DNA of 64,000 bases from Prorocentrum cordatum (Eukaryota > Sar > Dinophyceae > Prorocentrales > Prorocentraceae), in the NCBI GenBank assembly GCA_963575745.1, contig CAUYUJ010020726.1, positions 389,969 to 453,968 on the forward strand, in the 5' to 3' direction. Position 1 is the first letter of the stretch, and each line of letters begins with the position of its first letter. Shown piece after piece: positions 63,759 to 64,000 of this stretch. The translations under genes and the position numbers were made by a program. The notes beneath the pieces are model-generated. The model was given only the letters and a program-made list of their open reading frames with translations, was not told the DNA's origin and did not search any database.

Positions 63759-64000
63759 ATGGGTCTTGCTTCTTGGAATACTCGTGCATTTTTTGGCAGT
63801 GTTTACGGCGATCCACAGAGACAGCATCGGAAACAGCAGATTTTCAGAAGTCTTGTACAACGCTTTCAAGTAGTATTTTTGCAGGAAACCCACGGGACCG
63901 AAGAAGATCTTTCCTCGCTGGATCGTGACGTGCCAGCACACACGCACCTTGGCTCTTTTTGCTCTTCTGCGGCTGCGGGAGGCGTTACCATGTCTATTGA
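63759..64000 (+). CDS. LINE ORF2, endonuclease domain, 5' part only
   Basis: Starts at ATG 63759 and is open to the window edge (80 residues seen). It reads MGLASWNTRAFFGS, then VVFLQETHGTEEDL, then AAGGVTMSI. SWN (Asn7) and QETH (Glu43) are the first two catalytic motifs of AP-like endonucleases of LINEs; GGV is the next conserved glycine turn. A reverse transcriptase should follow to the right of the window. The frame is -1 relative to ORF1, separated by 227 bp from its stop. Truncated only by the window edge; no lesion seen. Confidence 0.88.
   Translation, partial: MGLASWNTRAFFGSVYGDPQRQHRKQQIFRSLVQRFQVVFLQETHGTEEDLSSLDRDVPAHTHLGSFCSSAAAGGVTMSI

Noticed and set aside
63789-63795. T TTT TTG heptamer in the ORF1 frame, a possible -1 frameshift site from ORF1 to ORF2
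   Set aside because: Shifting here would skip the SWN motif of the endonuclease, which lies upstream at 63771-63779 in the ORF2 frame. Translation from ATG 63759 fits better, and the ORF1 frame is already closed by TAG at 63529.

Overview
This is nuclear DNA from a dinoflagellate. The decisive sign is the dinoflagellate spliced leader (SL), the 22-nt exon that is trans-spliced onto mRNAs. It is present four times in genomic DNA (29461, 31849, 37985, 62317), each time just upstream of an open reading frame. Genomic SL copies are the known mark of mRNAs that were reverse transcribed and reinserted. High GC, very low gene density, degenerate LINEs, long purine/pyrimidine tracts and many satellites fit the same group. 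I cannot name the genus.

Layout. 0.2-10 kb: a foldback mini-element, then minus-strand blocks that look coding but are broken by frameshifts and stops; I do not recognise the family. 10-24 kb: almost only tandem repeats and strand-biased simple sequence, with one weak coding-like stretch near 21 kb. 24-25 kb: a broken LINE reverse transcriptase (minus strand). 25.6-29.2 kb: a TATG microsatellite split by a 1.67-kb foldback element that carries a CCACTGTCCC minisatellite. 29.4-39.6 kb: the most informative part. It holds three SL-headed intronless genes (a small Cys-rich protein, a secreted Cys-rich protein, a multi-pass membrane protein), one of them inside a LINE with an 18-bp target-site duplication, and two copies of a composite repeat. 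40-51 kb: satellite arrays, mini-elements with terminal inverted repeats and two ten-unit CACGTGGC arrays. 52.8-55.4 kb: two exons of one plus-strand gene separated by about 2.3 kb. 55.8-62.3 kb: more repeats and a second copy of a 206-bp inverted-repeat element. 62.3-64 kb: the 5' part of a LINE that itself starts with an SL; ORF1 is intact and ORF2 (endonuclease) runs off the window.

How it fits together. The window records reuse of mRNA as DNA. LINE machinery, seen here directly as RT and endonuclease fragments, plausibly reinserted trans-spliced mRNAs, giving intact single-exon genes; the LINE at the right edge seems to have used a trans-spliced transcript of its own. Unlike these retrocopies, the 52.8-55.4 kb gene keeps an intron. 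All functional calls come from reading the sequence; nothing was searched.
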